Source: Acidobacteriaceae bacterium (GTDB lineage Bacteria > Acidobacteriota > Terriglobia > Bryobacterales > Bryobacteraceae). Taken from it: a DNA stretch of 33,062 nucleotides. Shown here in pieces: positions 8,120 through 17,116 of this stretch; the first letter of the stretch is position 1; each line of letters begins with the position of its first letter. The notes beneath the pieces are model-generated. The model did not search any database and was not told the origin of the DNA. It saw nothing but the letters and a program-made list of their open reading frames with translations. The stretch covers positions 1 to 33,062 of the forward strand of contig JADCJL010000157.1 in assembly GCA_020247055.1 (NCBI GenBank), in the 5' to 3' direction. The translations under genes and the position numbers were made by a program.

Positions 8120-9531
8120 TGTGGATTGCTCTGTTAGCCGCTGCGACCTGTCTTCCCTGCCATGAGGAGTTCGTGCGGTCTTACGCCAGGACCGGGATGG
8201 GACGGTCGATCACCCGGCCGACAGCCGAGCTGCAACTACGGCAGGAGGGGGCGCACGGGTCGGCGCGGTGGGTGGCGGCGTGGACAGGCAAGCAGATCGC
8301 GCACGCCGTCAACGATGAAGTGCGGACGATGGATTGGGCGGTGGGGTCGGGGCGGGCGGGCAAGAGCTTTCTGTTCCGGTTGGGCGATGCGCTGTTTCAG
8401 TCGCCGCTTTCCTGGTACGCCAACCGGCGGGCGTGGGACCTGTCGCCGGGCTTTCAGCGGGACCGCCGGCTGAGTTTTCTGCGGCCGGTGACGGCGGATT
8501 GCCTGAGCTGCCACGCGGGCGAATCGACGCCCATCGCCGGGACGCAGAACCGCTACGGAGAGAACCCGCTGCCGGCGCCTGGCATCACCTGCGAACGCTG
8601 CCACGGCGATGGCCGGGCGCACGCGCAGAATCCGCTGCGGGCCAACATTGTGAACCCGCGGCGCTTGGCGGCAGTAGAACGCGATAGCGTCTGCGAGCAG
8701 TGCCATCTGGGGGGCACGGCCCGGGTGCTGAATCCGGGCAAGCGTTGGAGTGACTTCCGGCCGGGCATGGCGCTCGAAACAGTTTTCTCCGTTTACGTGC
8801 CGCGGCTTCCCGCCGATCCGAACCGGATCAAGGTCGTGTCTCATTCCGAGCAGTTGGCGCTTTCGCGCTGCAAAATCGCCTCCGGCGACCGGCTCTGGTG
8901 CGCCACCTGCCACGATCCGCACCAGGAGCCCGAGAATGCCTTCGCCGCGCAGCAGGCCCACTGTCAGAGCTGCCACCAGAACACCAAGCCGCACGGAGAG
9001 GCTTGCACGACCTGCCACATGCCCCGCACGGAATCCTCCGACGGCGGCCACACCGCTTTTACCGACCATCGCATCCGGCGGCCGGGCGCGCCGAAGGTGC
9101 TACTGGAGCGCCCCGACGAGCTGCGGCCATGGCGTCCTCTGCCCGATGCCGCGCAGCGGGCGCGGGGCCTGGGGTTGGCCTATGCGGGCGCGGGACGCCT
9201 GGAGAAGGCCTACGAACTCCTGCGCTCGCTGCAGAGTCCCGATGCCGCGGTGCAGGATGCGCTTGGGCTGATCTATTTGCGGGCCAACCGGCCGGTGGCG
9301 TCCGTAGCAGCCTTCGTCGCGGCCGTACAGGCGGACCCTCAGAACTCCGTTCGGAGGTTGAACCTTGCGGCGGCGTACCTCGGCGCCGGCGAGCCAGCCA
9401 AGGCGCGGGCCGAGGCGTTGGAGGCCATCGCTCTTGAACCGCTGCTCGAAGATGCCTACGCGCTGCTGGCCGAGATCGAGCCCCGGCGCGCCGAGTTCTG
9501 GCGAGCCGAGTTCAACAAGCGATTGCGTTAG
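8119..9531 (+). CDS. Heptaheme c-type cytochrome with C-terminal TPRs
   Basis: Seven CxxCH haem-binding motifs are visible at residues about 11, 128, 158, 192, 261, 282 and 296 (CLPCH, CLSCH, CERCH, CEQCH, CATCH, CQSCH, CTTCH). After residue about 345 come two to three TPR-like helical pairs. The first 10 residues (MWIALLAAAT) are a minimal hydrophobic leader right before the first haem, so export with periplasmic haem attachment is expected. The leader is unusually short, so the true N-terminus could have been lost. The ATG at 8119 overlaps the TGA of the pseudogene's last frame (TGATG), which suggests an old translational coupling; GTG at 8116 is an alternative start. Multihaem-TPR proteins of this type are frequent in Acidobacteriota. 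Electron donor and acceptor are unknown. Confidence 0.88.
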   Translation: MWIALLAAATCLPCHEEFVRSYARTGMGRSITRPTAELQLRQEGAHGSARWVAAWTGKQIAHAVNDEVRTMDWAVGSGRAGKSFLFRLGDALFQSPLSWYANRRAWDLSPGFQRDRRLSFLRPVTADCLSCHAGESTPIAGTQNRYGENPLPAPGITCERCHGDGRAHAQNPLRANIVNPRRLAAVERDSVCEQCHLGGTARVLNPGKRWSDFRPGMALETVFSVYVPRLPADPNRIKVVSHSEQLALSRCKIASGDRLWCATCHDPHQEPENAFAAQQAHCQSCHQNTKPHGEACTTCHMPRTESSDGGHTAFTDHRIRRPGAPKVLLERPDELRPWRPLPDAAQRARGLGLAYAGAGRLEKAYELLRSLQSPDAAVQDALGLIYLRANRPVASVAAFVAAVQADPQNSVRRLNLAAAYLGAGEPAKARAEALEAIALEPLLEDAYALLAEIEPRRAEFWRAEFNKRLR

Positions 9532-9712
9532 AAGCGCACAGGCCGCAGAGGCACGGCACCAACTGGCGAGGAACTCGCCCGTCCTGCCGGGCCGAAGCGA
9601 CGCCGTTGTGCGCGTGTTCCATAAGAGCGCACAGGCCGCACAGGCACGGCACCAACGGGCGAGAAAATCGCCCATCCTGCCGGGCCGATGCGAGCCCGTT
9701 GTGCGCGACCCC
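9532..9712 (+). repeat. Tandem palindromic repeat dimer, locus B
   Basis: Two 81-bp units (9534-9614 and 9627-9707) with a 12-nt linker (9615-9626). They are the reverse-complement form of the units at 2892-3087. The linker read on the minus strand is TCTTATGGAACA, against TTTTTTGGAACC at locus A. Ends are GCGCACA/TGTGCGC. Unit 2 also has CAACGGGC (9653-9660) paired with GCCCGTTG (9694-9701). The core hairpin is kept although its sequence changed: GGCGAG-GAA-CTCGCC in unit 1 and GGGCGA-GAAAA-TCGCCC in unit 2. The array fills exactly the space between the stop codons of the cytochrome gene and the convergent receptor gene. A bidirectional terminator or mRNA 3'-end role is inferred. Confidence 0.88.
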
Positions 9713-12700
9713 TCAGAAGCGCAGAGAAACGCTGAATTGCACCACCCGCCGACCGGACTGCGTGCCGGTGATGCGGCCGAAGTTCACGCTGTCGATGAGC
9801 TGATCACCGAAGAAGAAGCTCGGAGTATTGGTCGAGTTCAGCGCTTCCATGCGGAGAGTGAGCATCAACCGTTCCGTGATCTTAGTCTGCTTCTCGCCCG
9901 AGAAGTCCAGGTTGATGAAGCGGGGGCCGTAGAGCAGCCGCCGCTGCAGCGAACCTAGCGTGCCCTGGTTGGGATGGAAGAACACCTGCCCGTTGAACGG
10001 CGCCCGGCCATCGGCCGCCGAGCCGCGCCCGTCGGGGCCAACGACATCGGACTTCAGGAAAAAGACGCCATTGCCGACTTTCCGGATGCCGGTCAAGTCA
10101 ACCAGTTGGTCGTAGTTCAACGTCGTGTTCACCGTGTTGACGCCGGAGCGGGCCGCCCGGTTCAGGGTGCCGCGGCTGGAGTAGATGCCGAACGGGGAGC
10201 CGGAGGTGAGCGTGAAGATCCCGCTGACGTTCCAGCCGCCGAACATCTGGTTCAGCACGCCATTGCGCAGATCCCAGCGGCGGCCGCGACCGAAGGGCAG
10301 TTCGTAGACGCCGTTGGCTTTGAGCGCGTGGCGCTGGTCAAAGGGCGAAGGCGCTTTCTCGATGCTGGGATTCGTCAGGTCGAGAAACGGTTCAAACCGC
10401 GCCTGGGCGTCGCCAAGCGTGTCGCTGAGGCTCTTCGAGAACACGTAATTGACCTGGAACTCGAAGCCCTTCGCGTAACGGCGGCGGTAGTCCAACTGGA
10501 GCGAATGATAGGTAGCATTCGAGTAGTTGGTCATCATGTTGGTGCCGAGCGCGTTGGGATTGCGGTAGAAGTTCACGGATCCGTTGAGCCGGTTGACCTG
10601 GTAGGTGTTGGCCAGCTCGCCCACCTGGCCGGAGTCGATCAGGCCGCGAATGGTCGTATTGGACAACAAGCCACCATTGGGCAAAGCATCAAAAAACGGG
10701 GTCCGCTGGCTGCCGGGCAGGTTCGGATTAAAGGCGGGGTTGAAGGTCCCGGTGGCATTCCGGGAGAGGTTACCGTTCGACCGGGCGCGGTTGAAGTCCT
10801 CGAGCAGACCATTGTTGATGATGACCTGATTGAAGTCGAAGGCGCGGAACTGCTTGGTCGCCTTGTTGCCGATGTAGGAGACCTGAAGGACCCCGTTGGC
10901 GATTTCGCGTTGAATGCTCAGGTTCCACTGCTGCACGTAGGGCGTGACGAGTTCCGGATTTGGCATGCCGAAGGCGGTCTGCGAATTGACGGCGTAGTTC
11001 TGAGCAAAGGTGCGGGGCGCGGTAAAGGCCGGGGTGGCGAGAGCGGGCAGAGTGGAGCTGATCGCCTGCGTCAGGTTGATCCGATTGGCGCTGGTAGAAA
11101 GTCCTTCACTGGTGGAGACGTTGTTATCGATCGACCGGATGAACTCATCGTTGGGGAAGTTGACGCTGTAGCCGGCGCGGACCACCGTCTTCTTTCCAAA
11201 CGGGCGCCACGCGATACCGACGTTGGGGCCGAAGTTATTGAGGTCGCGCTTATAGTAAGGCCGCCCGGCTGCTTTACCGGCGAAGTCTACCGCACCGGTG
11301 GGATCGAGCAGCGTCTGTTCGGCGTTGTTGTTCTTGAGGACCGGCACAAAGGTGAGGCTGTTCAACTCGGTCACAGGCGTGTAGTATTCCCAGCGGGTCC
11401 CGATGTGAATCGTCAGCCGGTCGTTGACGCGCCAGTTGTCGTTGAAGTAGAAGGCATGGTTATCGAGGCGCCAGTTCCGAATGTTGGGAGCACCGGGCAC
11501 AAAGCCGCTCGAGCGGTCCGTCACGTTGAACGTTTGCGACACGGAGGCGAGGATACCCGCGTGCAACATCAAAACGCTGGTGCCGATCCCAAGGTCAGTC
11601 ACCCGGAGATTAGGGACGAGCGCATTGACGTCGAGTGGATTCGCCGCGCTCAGACCGATTCCGTAGGTCGGCAGGTTCCCGGCTTCGTTGAAGGATTTCA
11701 CGTTGATGCGCTGGCCCTGGTAGCCGAATTGGAACGTGTGCCGATTTTTGACCCACGTGGCGTTATCCTGCCAGTTAAAGGTATCGGTATAACGGCCCTG
11801 GGCCCGGAAGGTGTTCACGGGATTGGAAACCAGGGGCAGCGCGAAGATCTGATTGCCGAAATTTTCACTCGAGGCAAACACGGCGGGAGCAATGTTCATG
11901 CCGCCACGAGCTTCGTTGGTGAAGGTCGGCGAGGCGGTCCAGCGCCAGGTGGTGGAGAGCAGGGGCGTCGAGTTGTCGTTCTGCACTTTGGGAACGGTGG
12001 AGTAGTCGTTGGCGAGGTCCGGCCGATCAACGATATCCCGGTTCCAGATGTAGCTGGCGCTGAATCCGTGCTGGGAGTTGAGCACGTAGTCGAGTTTGAA
12101 GGTCGCGTTGTCGCGCGTCCGGTTGTTGCGCACGTTGAACTGGTAGCCGCCGATGTTCAGGTGCCGACCGGCCGCGGCATTGAAATCACCCACGTCGCGA
12201 CGGTTGATGTTGCTGGCGGCCGGAACGCGATCGATCAGAGCCTTGGTCGTGGGATTGGCGGGCAGACCGGAAGCGCGGAGCATATCCACCTGCCGGATGT
12301 TGTTCGCCGTATCGAGATAGGTAAAGATACCCTGTCGGGCGGATTCCGTCAGGATCACCCGTGTTCCCGGGGTCTGCTGCCGCAGCCGCAACGCTTCGTA
12401 GTTGGTATAGAAAAAGAGCTTGTCCTTCTTGATCGGGCCGCCGAGGCTGCCGCCGAGCTGATTCTGATTGAGGAAGGGGCGCGGGGTGCCGTTGGCGTTC
12501 GAGAACCACGGGTTGGCCGCAAACTCATTGTTGCGGTTAAACCAGAAGAGGTTGCCTTTGTACTTGTTGGTGCCGGAGGGCGTGGTGAAAGTGACCTGCG
12601 CGGCGCCGTTGCCGAGGGCCGGATTCGCGTTGGAAGTGCTGAGCGTCACCTCGGCCACCTGATCGAGCAGGAGCAGATTGGGCAGGAAGTCCAGGCCGTT

Positions 12701-13282
12701 CGACCGGATAAAATTATCCTGGATGTTGATGCCGTCGAGCGTTACGTTGGCGTAGGAGACGCGCAATCCGTTGATGGTCGTATTGGCGCGGCCGTTGGAG
12801 CCAAAGCCGGCTTGCGTGGCGAGGAGCGCGAGCGGACTGCGGTTGGCGGTGGGCAGGCGAGAGAGCTGGTTGGAGGTGATTACCGAAGTGATCTCGGCGT
12901 TCGCCGTCTGCAGGACGACCGATTCGGCCTGCACTTCCACCACCGCCGAGACGGTGGCGAGCTCCAGTTTGACCGGCTGCACCGGGGTTTCCAGACCCGC
13001 CCCGACGCGGATGCCGCGGATGACGGCCTTGCTGAAGCCGGAGGCCTCCACCGACAGGTCGTATTCGCCGGCGCGCAGACCCGCGAGCGCATAGGTACCG
13101 GCAGCGGTTGTCTTGGTCGAATACTGCGCCTTGCTCGAGCCCGGCAAGCTCAGCGCGATCGTGGCATCAGCCACCGATGTTCCGGACGGATCATTGACGG
13201 TGCCCGAAACACGGCCAAGATTTTGCGCAAAGGAAGCTGCGGCTGCGCACGCGAACAGAACGATTAATTTGTAAAACAACAT
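9713..13282 (-). CDS. TonB-dependent receptor, Oar-like, with carboxypeptidase-regulatory-like domain
   Basis: A 1189-residue outer-membrane protein. The signal peptide is about residues 1-19 (LIVLFACAAAASFA). A beta-sandwich carboxypeptidase-regulatory-like domain follows at about 22-105 (GRVSGTVNDPSGTSVADATI, then LRAGEYDLSVEASGF). The plug region lies at about 115-240 (ITSNQLSRLPTANRSPLALL, VTLDGINIQDN), then a long beta-barrel ending in VQFSVSLRF with the terminal Phe typical of barrel proteins. Acidobacteriota encode very many of these receptors, thought to import large substrates such as oligosaccharides. No classic TonB box was recognised. ATG at 13282 is preceded by GGGGG with close spacing. 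The gene lies 28 bp downstream of the phosphoketolase gene on the same strand and ends against the palindromic repeat dimer. Confidence 0.93.
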   Translation of the reverse strand: MLFYKLIVLFACAAAASFAQNLGRVSGTVNDPSGTSVADATIALSLPGSSKAQYSTKTTAAGTYALAGLRAGEYDLSVEASGFSKAVIRGIRVGAGLETPVQPVKLELATVSAVVEVQAESVVLQTANAEITSVITSNQLSRLPTANRSPLALLATQAGFGSNGRANTTINGLRVSYANVTLDGINIQDNFIRSNGLDFLPNLLLLDQVAEVTLSTSNANPALGNGAAQVTFTTPSGTNKYKGNLFWFNRNNEFAANPWFSNANGTPRPFLNQNQLGGSLGGPIKKDKLFFYTNYEALRLRQQTPGTRVILTESARQGIFTYLDTANNIRQVDMLRASGLPANPTTKALIDRVPAASNINRRDVGDFNAAAGRHLNIGGYQFNVRNNRTRDNATFKLDYVLNSQHGFSASYIWNRDIVDRPDLANDYSTVPKVQNDNSTPLLSTTWRWTASPTFTNEARGGMNIAPAVFASSENFGNQIFALPLVSNPVNTFRAQGRYTDTFNWQDNATWVKNRHTFQFGYQGQRINVKSFNEAGNLPTYGIGLSAANPLDVNALVPNLRVTDLGIGTSVLMLHAGILASVSQTFNVTDRSSGFVPGAPNIRNWRLDNHAFYFNDNWRVNDRLTIHIGTRWEYYTPVTELNSLTFVPVLKNNNAEQTLLDPTGAVDFAGKAAGRPYYKRDLNNFGPNVGIAWRPFGKKTVVRAGYSVNFPNDEFIRSIDNNVSTSEGLSTSANRINLTQAISSTLPALATPAFTAPRTFAQNYAVNSQTAFGMPNPELVTPYVQQWNLSIQREIANGVLQVSYIGNKATKQFRAFDFNQVIINNGLLEDFNRARSNGNLSRNATGTFNPAFNPNLPGSQRTPFFDALPNGGLLSNTTIRGLIDSGQVGELANTYQVNRLNGSVNFYRNPNALGTNMMTNYSNATYHSLQLDYRRRYAKGFEFQVNYVFSKSLSDTLGDAQARFEPFLDLTNPSIEKAPSPFDQRHALKANGVYELPFGRGRRWDLRNGVLNQMFGGWNVSGIFTLTSGSPFGIYSSRGTLNRAARSGVNTVNTTLNYDQLVDLTGIRKVGNGVFFLKSDVVGPDGRGSAADGRAPFNGQVFFHPNQGTLGSLQRRLLYGPRFINLDFSGEKQTKITERLMLTLRMEALNSTNTPSFFFGDQLIDSVNFGRITGTQSGRRVVQFSVSLRF

Positions 13283-13310
13283 GTTCCCCCAACTGAAGAT
13301 TGATTAAAGT

Positions 13311-15638
13311 TTACATAAGTATCGGCGTCCAGCGCCACTCCCTCACCTCGGGCATATCCTCACCGTGCGTGGCCACATAGGCCCGGTGCTGCCGGAGCTT
13401 GTCTTCGAGGCGGAGCATGGCCGGGTGACCCTCCCGTCCGGTTCGCTTGAGCGCGTCGCGGGCCAACTGGAACCGGTCCAGGTTGTTGAGGACGGTCATG
13501 TCGAAGGGGGTCGTGGTGGTCCCCTCCTCCTTGTAGCCGCGGACGTGCAAATGATGGTGGTTGTTGCGGCGGTAGGCGAGGCGATGGATCAGCCAGGGGT
13601 AGCCGTGGAAGGCAAAGATCACGGGTGTTTCGGGCGGAAAGATGCTGTCGTAGCTCGTGTCGTCCCAGCCGTGTGCGTGTTCATTCCTCGGCTGAAGGGT
13701 CATGAGGTTGACGACGTTGATGACGCGGATTTGCAGGTCCGGAACCATGGCGCGCAGATAGGTTACGGCGGCGAGCGTTTCGAGCGTCGGCACATCGCCA
13801 CAACAGGCCATGATGACATCCGGCTCGCCCGGGTGCGACGCCCACGGCCAGATCCCCATGCCCGCCCGGCAGTGCTCCTCAGCTTCGGCCATGGAGAGCC
13901 ACTGCGGCGCCGGCTGCTTGCCTGCCACGATCACATTGACATAGTGTTTCGACCGCAGGCAGTGCTCGGCTACCGTCAGCAGCGTGTTGGCATCGGGCGG
14001 CAGATAGACGCGGATCACCTCCGCCTTCTTGTTCACCACGTGATCGAGGAAGCCCGGATCCTGATGCGAGAAACCGTTGTGGTCCTGCCGCCAGACGTGC
14101 GAGGTGAGCAGGTAGTTGAGCGAGGCGATCGGCGGGCGCCATTTCATCTCGCGGGTGGTCTTGAGCCACTTGGCGTGCTGGTTGAACATCGAGTCGACAA
14201 TGTGAATGAACGCCTCATAGCAGGAAAAGAAGCCGTGGCGACCGGTAAGCAGATAGCCCTCAAGCCAGCCTTGGCATAAGTGCTCGCTGAGCACCTCCAT
14301 CACCCGGCCCTGCGTGCCCAGACGCTCGTCAACGGGCCGCACCTCCGCCGCCCATGCCTTTTCGGTGACCTCCAGGACGGCCCCCAGCCGGTTCGACTGC
14401 GTCTCATCCGGCCCGAAGATGCGGAAGTTCCGCTGGGCCGCGTTCGCCGTCATCACATCCCGCAGGAACGCACCCAGCACGCGCGTCGATTCGGCATCGC
14501 GTCCCCCCGGGGTGGCGACGGGTACGGCGTAGGTCCGGAAGTCGGGCAACATCAGATCCTGACGCAACACCCCGCCGTTCGCGTGCGGGTTGGCGCCCAT
14601 GCGGCGGACGCCCCGCGGCGCGAGATCGAGAATGGCCTGCACGGGCCGGCCTGACGCGTCAAACAACTCCTCGGGGCGATAGCTCTTCATCCAGGTTTCG
14701 AGCAGACGAACATGATCCGGCTTGGCCGCCATCTCGGAAAAAGGAACCTGATGGGAGCGCCAGGTATCCTCGACAGGCTTACCATCGACCATTTTCGGCC
14801 CCGTCCACCCCTTGGGGCTGCGCAGGATGATCATCGGCCAGCGAGGGCGGTCCGGTTCGTTCGAGGCTTTGATCCGGGCGATCTCCTCGAGGCAGTGGTC
14901 CATGGCCGCCGCCATTTTGGCGTGCATCTCCATCGGTTCGGAGCCTTCGACGAGAACCGGCGCGTAGCCGTAGCCGCGAAACAGTTCCAGCAGTTCGGCC
15001 CGGGGGATGCGATCGAGCAACGTGGGGTTGGCGATCTTGTAGCCATTCAGATGCAGCACCGGCAGGACGACGCCATCGCGCGTCCGGTCGAGAAACTTGT
15101 TGGAGTGCCAACTGGCCGCGCAGGCGCCCGTCTCCGCCTCGCCGTCGCCGACGACACACATCACAATCAGGTCCGGATTATCGAACGCCGCACCATAGGC
15201 GTGCAGCAGCGCGTAGCCAAGTTCCCCGCCCTCGTGAATGGACCCCGGCGTCTCGGGCGCGACGTGGCTGGGAATCCCGTAGGGCCAGGAGAACTGGCGG
15301 AAGAGCAGACGCAAGCCTTCCGTATCCCAATCAATATGCGGATAGATCTCGCGGTAGGAGCCTTCGAGATAGGTCGACGCCACCAGTCCCGGCCCCCCGT
15401 GCCCGGGGCCGATGATGTACATCATGTTCAGATCGCGCTCGACAATCACCCGGTTGCAATGGGCGTAAATGAAGTTCAATCCCGGGGTGGTGCCCCAGTG
15501 TCCCAGCAGGCGGGGTTTGACATGGTCAATGGTCAAAGGCTCCCGCAGCAGCGGATTGTCCTTTAAATAGATCTGACCCACCGAAAGATAGTTAGCCGCC
15601 CGCCACCAGGCGTCCAATGCCGAGAAGTCCTGACTCAT
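13311..15638 (-). CDS. xfp: Phosphoketolase (xylulose-5-phosphate/fructose-6-phosphate)
   Basis: A 775-residue thiamine-diphosphate enzyme that splits xylulose 5-phosphate and often fructose 6-phosphate, with phosphate, into acetyl phosphate plus glyceraldehyde 3-phosphate or erythrose 4-phosphate. Signatures: [15 protein letters not shown] at the N-terminus, GPGHGGPG (77-84), [11 protein letters not shown] (about 135-144) and the cofactor/Mg motif GDGEAETG (164-171) ending near N180. The residues after that motif are [11 protein letters not shown], where many homologues have PLATSWHSNKF. Length is normal. Start chosen at ATG 15638 ([12 protein letters not shown]) because it fits the family N-terminus; an in-frame ATG at 15656 adds six residues and lies 12 bp after the upstream stop. 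Product acetyl phosphate would feed acetate or acetyl-CoA metabolism. No acetate kinase or phosphotransacetylase gene is in the window. Confidence 0.95.
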   Translation of the reverse strand: MSQDFSALDAWWRAANYLSVGQIYLKDNPLLREPLTIDHVKPRLLGHWGTTPGLNFIYAHCNRVIVERDLNMMYIIGPGHGGPGLVASTYLEGSYREIYPHIDWDTEGLRLLFRQFSWPYGIPSHVAPETPGSIHEGGELGYALLHAYGAAFDNPDLIVMCVVGDGEAETGACAASWHSNKFLDRTRDGVVLPVLHLNGYKIANPTLLDRIPRAELLELFRGYGYAPVLVEGSEPMEMHAKMAAAMDHCLEEIARIKASNEPDRPRWPMIILRSPKGWTGPKMVDGKPVEDTWRSHQVPFSEMAAKPDHVRLLETWMKSYRPEELFDASGRPVQAILDLAPRGVRRMGANPHANGGVLRQDLMLPDFRTYAVPVATPGGRDAESTRVLGAFLRDVMTANAAQRNFRIFGPDETQSNRLGAVLEVTEKAWAAEVRPVDERLGTQGRVMEVLSEHLCQGWLEGYLLTGRHGFFSCYEAFIHIVDSMFNQHAKWLKTTREMKWRPPIASLNYLLTSHVWRQDHNGFSHQDPGFLDHVVNKKAEVIRVYLPPDANTLLTVAEHCLRSKHYVNVIVAGKQPAPQWLSMAEAEEHCRAGMGIWPWASHPGEPDVIMACCGDVPTLETLAAVTYLRAMVPDLQIRVINVVNLMTLQPRNEHAHGWDDTSYDSIFPPETPVIFAFHGYPWLIHRLAYRRNNHHHLHVRGYKEEGTTTTPFDMTVLNNLDRFQLARDALKRTGREGHPAMLRLEDKLRQHRAYVATHGEDMPEVREWRWTPILM

Positions 15639-15668
15639 CTCCCTAGCGTATGTCATCCGGCGCGCGGC

Positions 15669-16238
15669 TCAGGCGCCGGCGGCGGTACGCTGCCGCAAGG
15701 GCCGGGCCGGAATGCCGGCGACCACCTCACCATCCCCGACATCGCGCGTCGCCACCGAACCCGCCCCCACCACGGCCCGGTCGCCCACGCGGATCGGCCC
15801 CAACACCACCGCGTTCACCCCCAGCAATACCCGGTCCCCCAGCCAGATCCCGCCCGGCGTCAGATCGCCGCCCTTTGTCCCCAGGCAGTTGCCGCCCGTC
15901 AGCGTCAGATAATCGCCGGCCACGGTCCGCTTGGAAACCACGGCGCCCAACGAGGGATGCAGGATCATCAAGCCCTTGCCGATCGCCGCTTCGTAGTGGA
16001 TCTCACAGGGCGAGCCCCACGGGCTGGCGATCCAGAACAGCGGCGCCATCACCGCGCGCAGCGCCTGCCAACCCGAGCCGAGCAGCAGGTACAAACTTCG
16101 CTGCACCCGATAGACCGCCACGGCGCGGAAGGCCGCCGAGAAAGGAACCGTCGCGTAGCGCCAAACCCGGCCGTTCACCAGGCGCTCCAGATCACACCAC
16201 AGATACCGCCACTCCCGCGCCGCCGCCTGCCCTCGCAT
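15669..16238 (-). CDS. Hexapeptide-repeat acyltransferase, serine O-acetyltransferase-like
   Basis: A 189-residue protein with left-handed beta-helix repeats (about 85-180), for example IHYEAAIGKGLMILHPSLG, IWLGDRVLLGVNAVVLGPI and the closing AVVGAGSVATRDVGDGEVV plus AGIPARPLR. The layout resembles CysE and related colanic-acid-type acetyltransferases, which transfer an acetyl group from acetyl-CoA to serine or a sugar hydroxyl. The N-terminal helical part is much shorter than in typical CysE, so serine as substrate is uncertain. ATG 16238 was preferred over the upstream ATG 16268 because a good Shine-Dalgarno (GGAGG, 7 nt away) precedes it. It sits between an SDR gene and phosphoketolase, with no cysteine biosynthesis partner nearby. 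Confidence 0.8.
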   Translation of the reverse strand: MRGQAAAREWRYLWCDLERLVNGRVWRYATVPFSAAFRAVAVYRVQRSLYLLLGSGWQALRAVMAPLFWIASPWGSPCEIHYEAAIGKGLMILHPSLGAVVSKRTVAGDYLTLTGGNCLGTKGGDLTPGGIWLGDRVLLGVNAVVLGPIRVGDRAVVGAGSVATRDVGDGEVVAGIPARPLRQRTAAGA

Positions 16239-16251
16239 CCGCCTTCCTCCC
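16239..16251 (-). promoter_or_regulatory. Shine-Dalgarno that sets the acyltransferase start
   Basis: Read on the minus strand this is GGGAGGAAGGCGG followed by ATG. GGAGG with a 7-nt spacer is the clearest ribosome-binding site in the minus-strand cluster and favours ATG 16238 over ATG 16268. Confidence 0.6.
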
Positions 16252-16333
16252 TGTGCGCTGCCGGTCAACGCCGCGCCGATTGCTCGCGCCGTGCCGCCAC
16301 TTCACAAGAAAAGTCAGTGCAACTGAGGGGCCG

Positions 16334-17077
16334 TTAGGCCATATAGCCGGCATCCGCCGCGAGGTCGGTCCCGGTGAGCGCCCCCGCATCGCGGCTACAG
16401 AGAAAAACCACGGTTTGCGCCACGTCGGCAGCAAAGGTGCTGCGGTCCGGCGCTGAAGCCGCCGCGTCCGTGCCCCCCAGCGTCGCCCAGGCGGCCTCCT
16501 CGGACCCCAACCGCTCCCTGGCCACCTGCAAAAACGGTGTGCTTCGCCAGGTCGGGGTCGCTACCCCGGCCGGTGAAACCGAGTTCACCCGAATCCCCCG
16601 GGCCTTTCCTTCGAGCGCGGCCACCCGCGTCAGCATCCGCAACGCCGCCTTGCTGGCGCAATAGGCGCCGGTGCCCGCCACCGCCCGTTTGCCGGAGGCC
16701 GAGCCGATCAGCACAATCGAACCGCCCTTGGACATCTTGCGCAGCGCCATGCGGACTCCCAGAAAGGCGCCATCCAGATTCACCGACTGCACCCGGCGCC
16801 ACTCATCGAGGGAGGTATCGCTCAACTGGCCCGCGTGCGAAACCCCGGCGCTCAGCACCAGCAGATCGAGCCGCGGTAACTCCGCCGCAATCCGGTCCCA
16901 ACTCTCCTCGGAGGTAATGTCCAGATACAATTCCGCACCCGGCGCCGCGTCGGCGCCGAAAACGGAGTAACCCATCGATCGCAGAGAACCCACTACCGCC
17001 TGGCCAATGCCGGAAGCGGCTCCGGTAACAACTGCGACCGGTCTATCTGATGTACGCCGCTTTTGCATATCGCCCAT
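16334..17077 (-). CDS. Classical short-chain dehydrogenase/reductase
   Basis: A 247-residue NAD(P)-dependent oxidoreductase of the classical SDR type. Cofactor motif TGAASGIG (18-25), LSAGVS (75-80) in the NNAG position, and the full catalytic tetrad N100, S126, Y139, K143 with standard spacing (YCASK). C-terminal segment TDLAADAGYMA matches the usual end. An Asp after the second strand (GADAAP) suggests NAD rather than NADP; this is inference. It lies 39 bp downstream of a cyclase-family hydrolase and could act in the same small-molecule pathway. An in-frame ATG at 17068 is an alternative start; neither start has a strong ribosome-binding site. The substrate is unknown. Confidence 0.9.
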   Translation of the reverse strand: MGDMQKRRTSDRPVAVVTGAASGIGQAVVGSLRSMGYSVFGADAAPGAELYLDITSEESWDRIAAELPRLDLLVLSAGVSHAGQLSDTSLDEWRRVQSVNLDGAFLGVRMALRKMSKGGSIVLIGSASGKRAVAGTGAYCASKAALRMLTRVAALEGKARGIRVNSVSPAGVATPTWRSTPFLQVARERLGSEEAAWATLGGTDAAASAPDRSTFAADVAQTVVFLCSRDAGALTGTDLAADAGYMA

Positions 17078-17116
17078 ACTATACGCTATTTTCGCCCGTA
17101 ATTAAAGAGCCGGAAC

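Noticed and set aside
9534-9707. A MITE or insertion sequence
   Set aside because: The ends are inverted repeats, but no target-site duplication could be seen and there is no transposase. The structure fits a REP-like element better.
9974-13267. A 1097-codon open frame on the + strand opposite the TonB-dependent receptor
   Set aside because: It mirrors the receptor gene on the other strand and shows no recognisable domain. Long antisense frames are common in GC-rich coding DNA.
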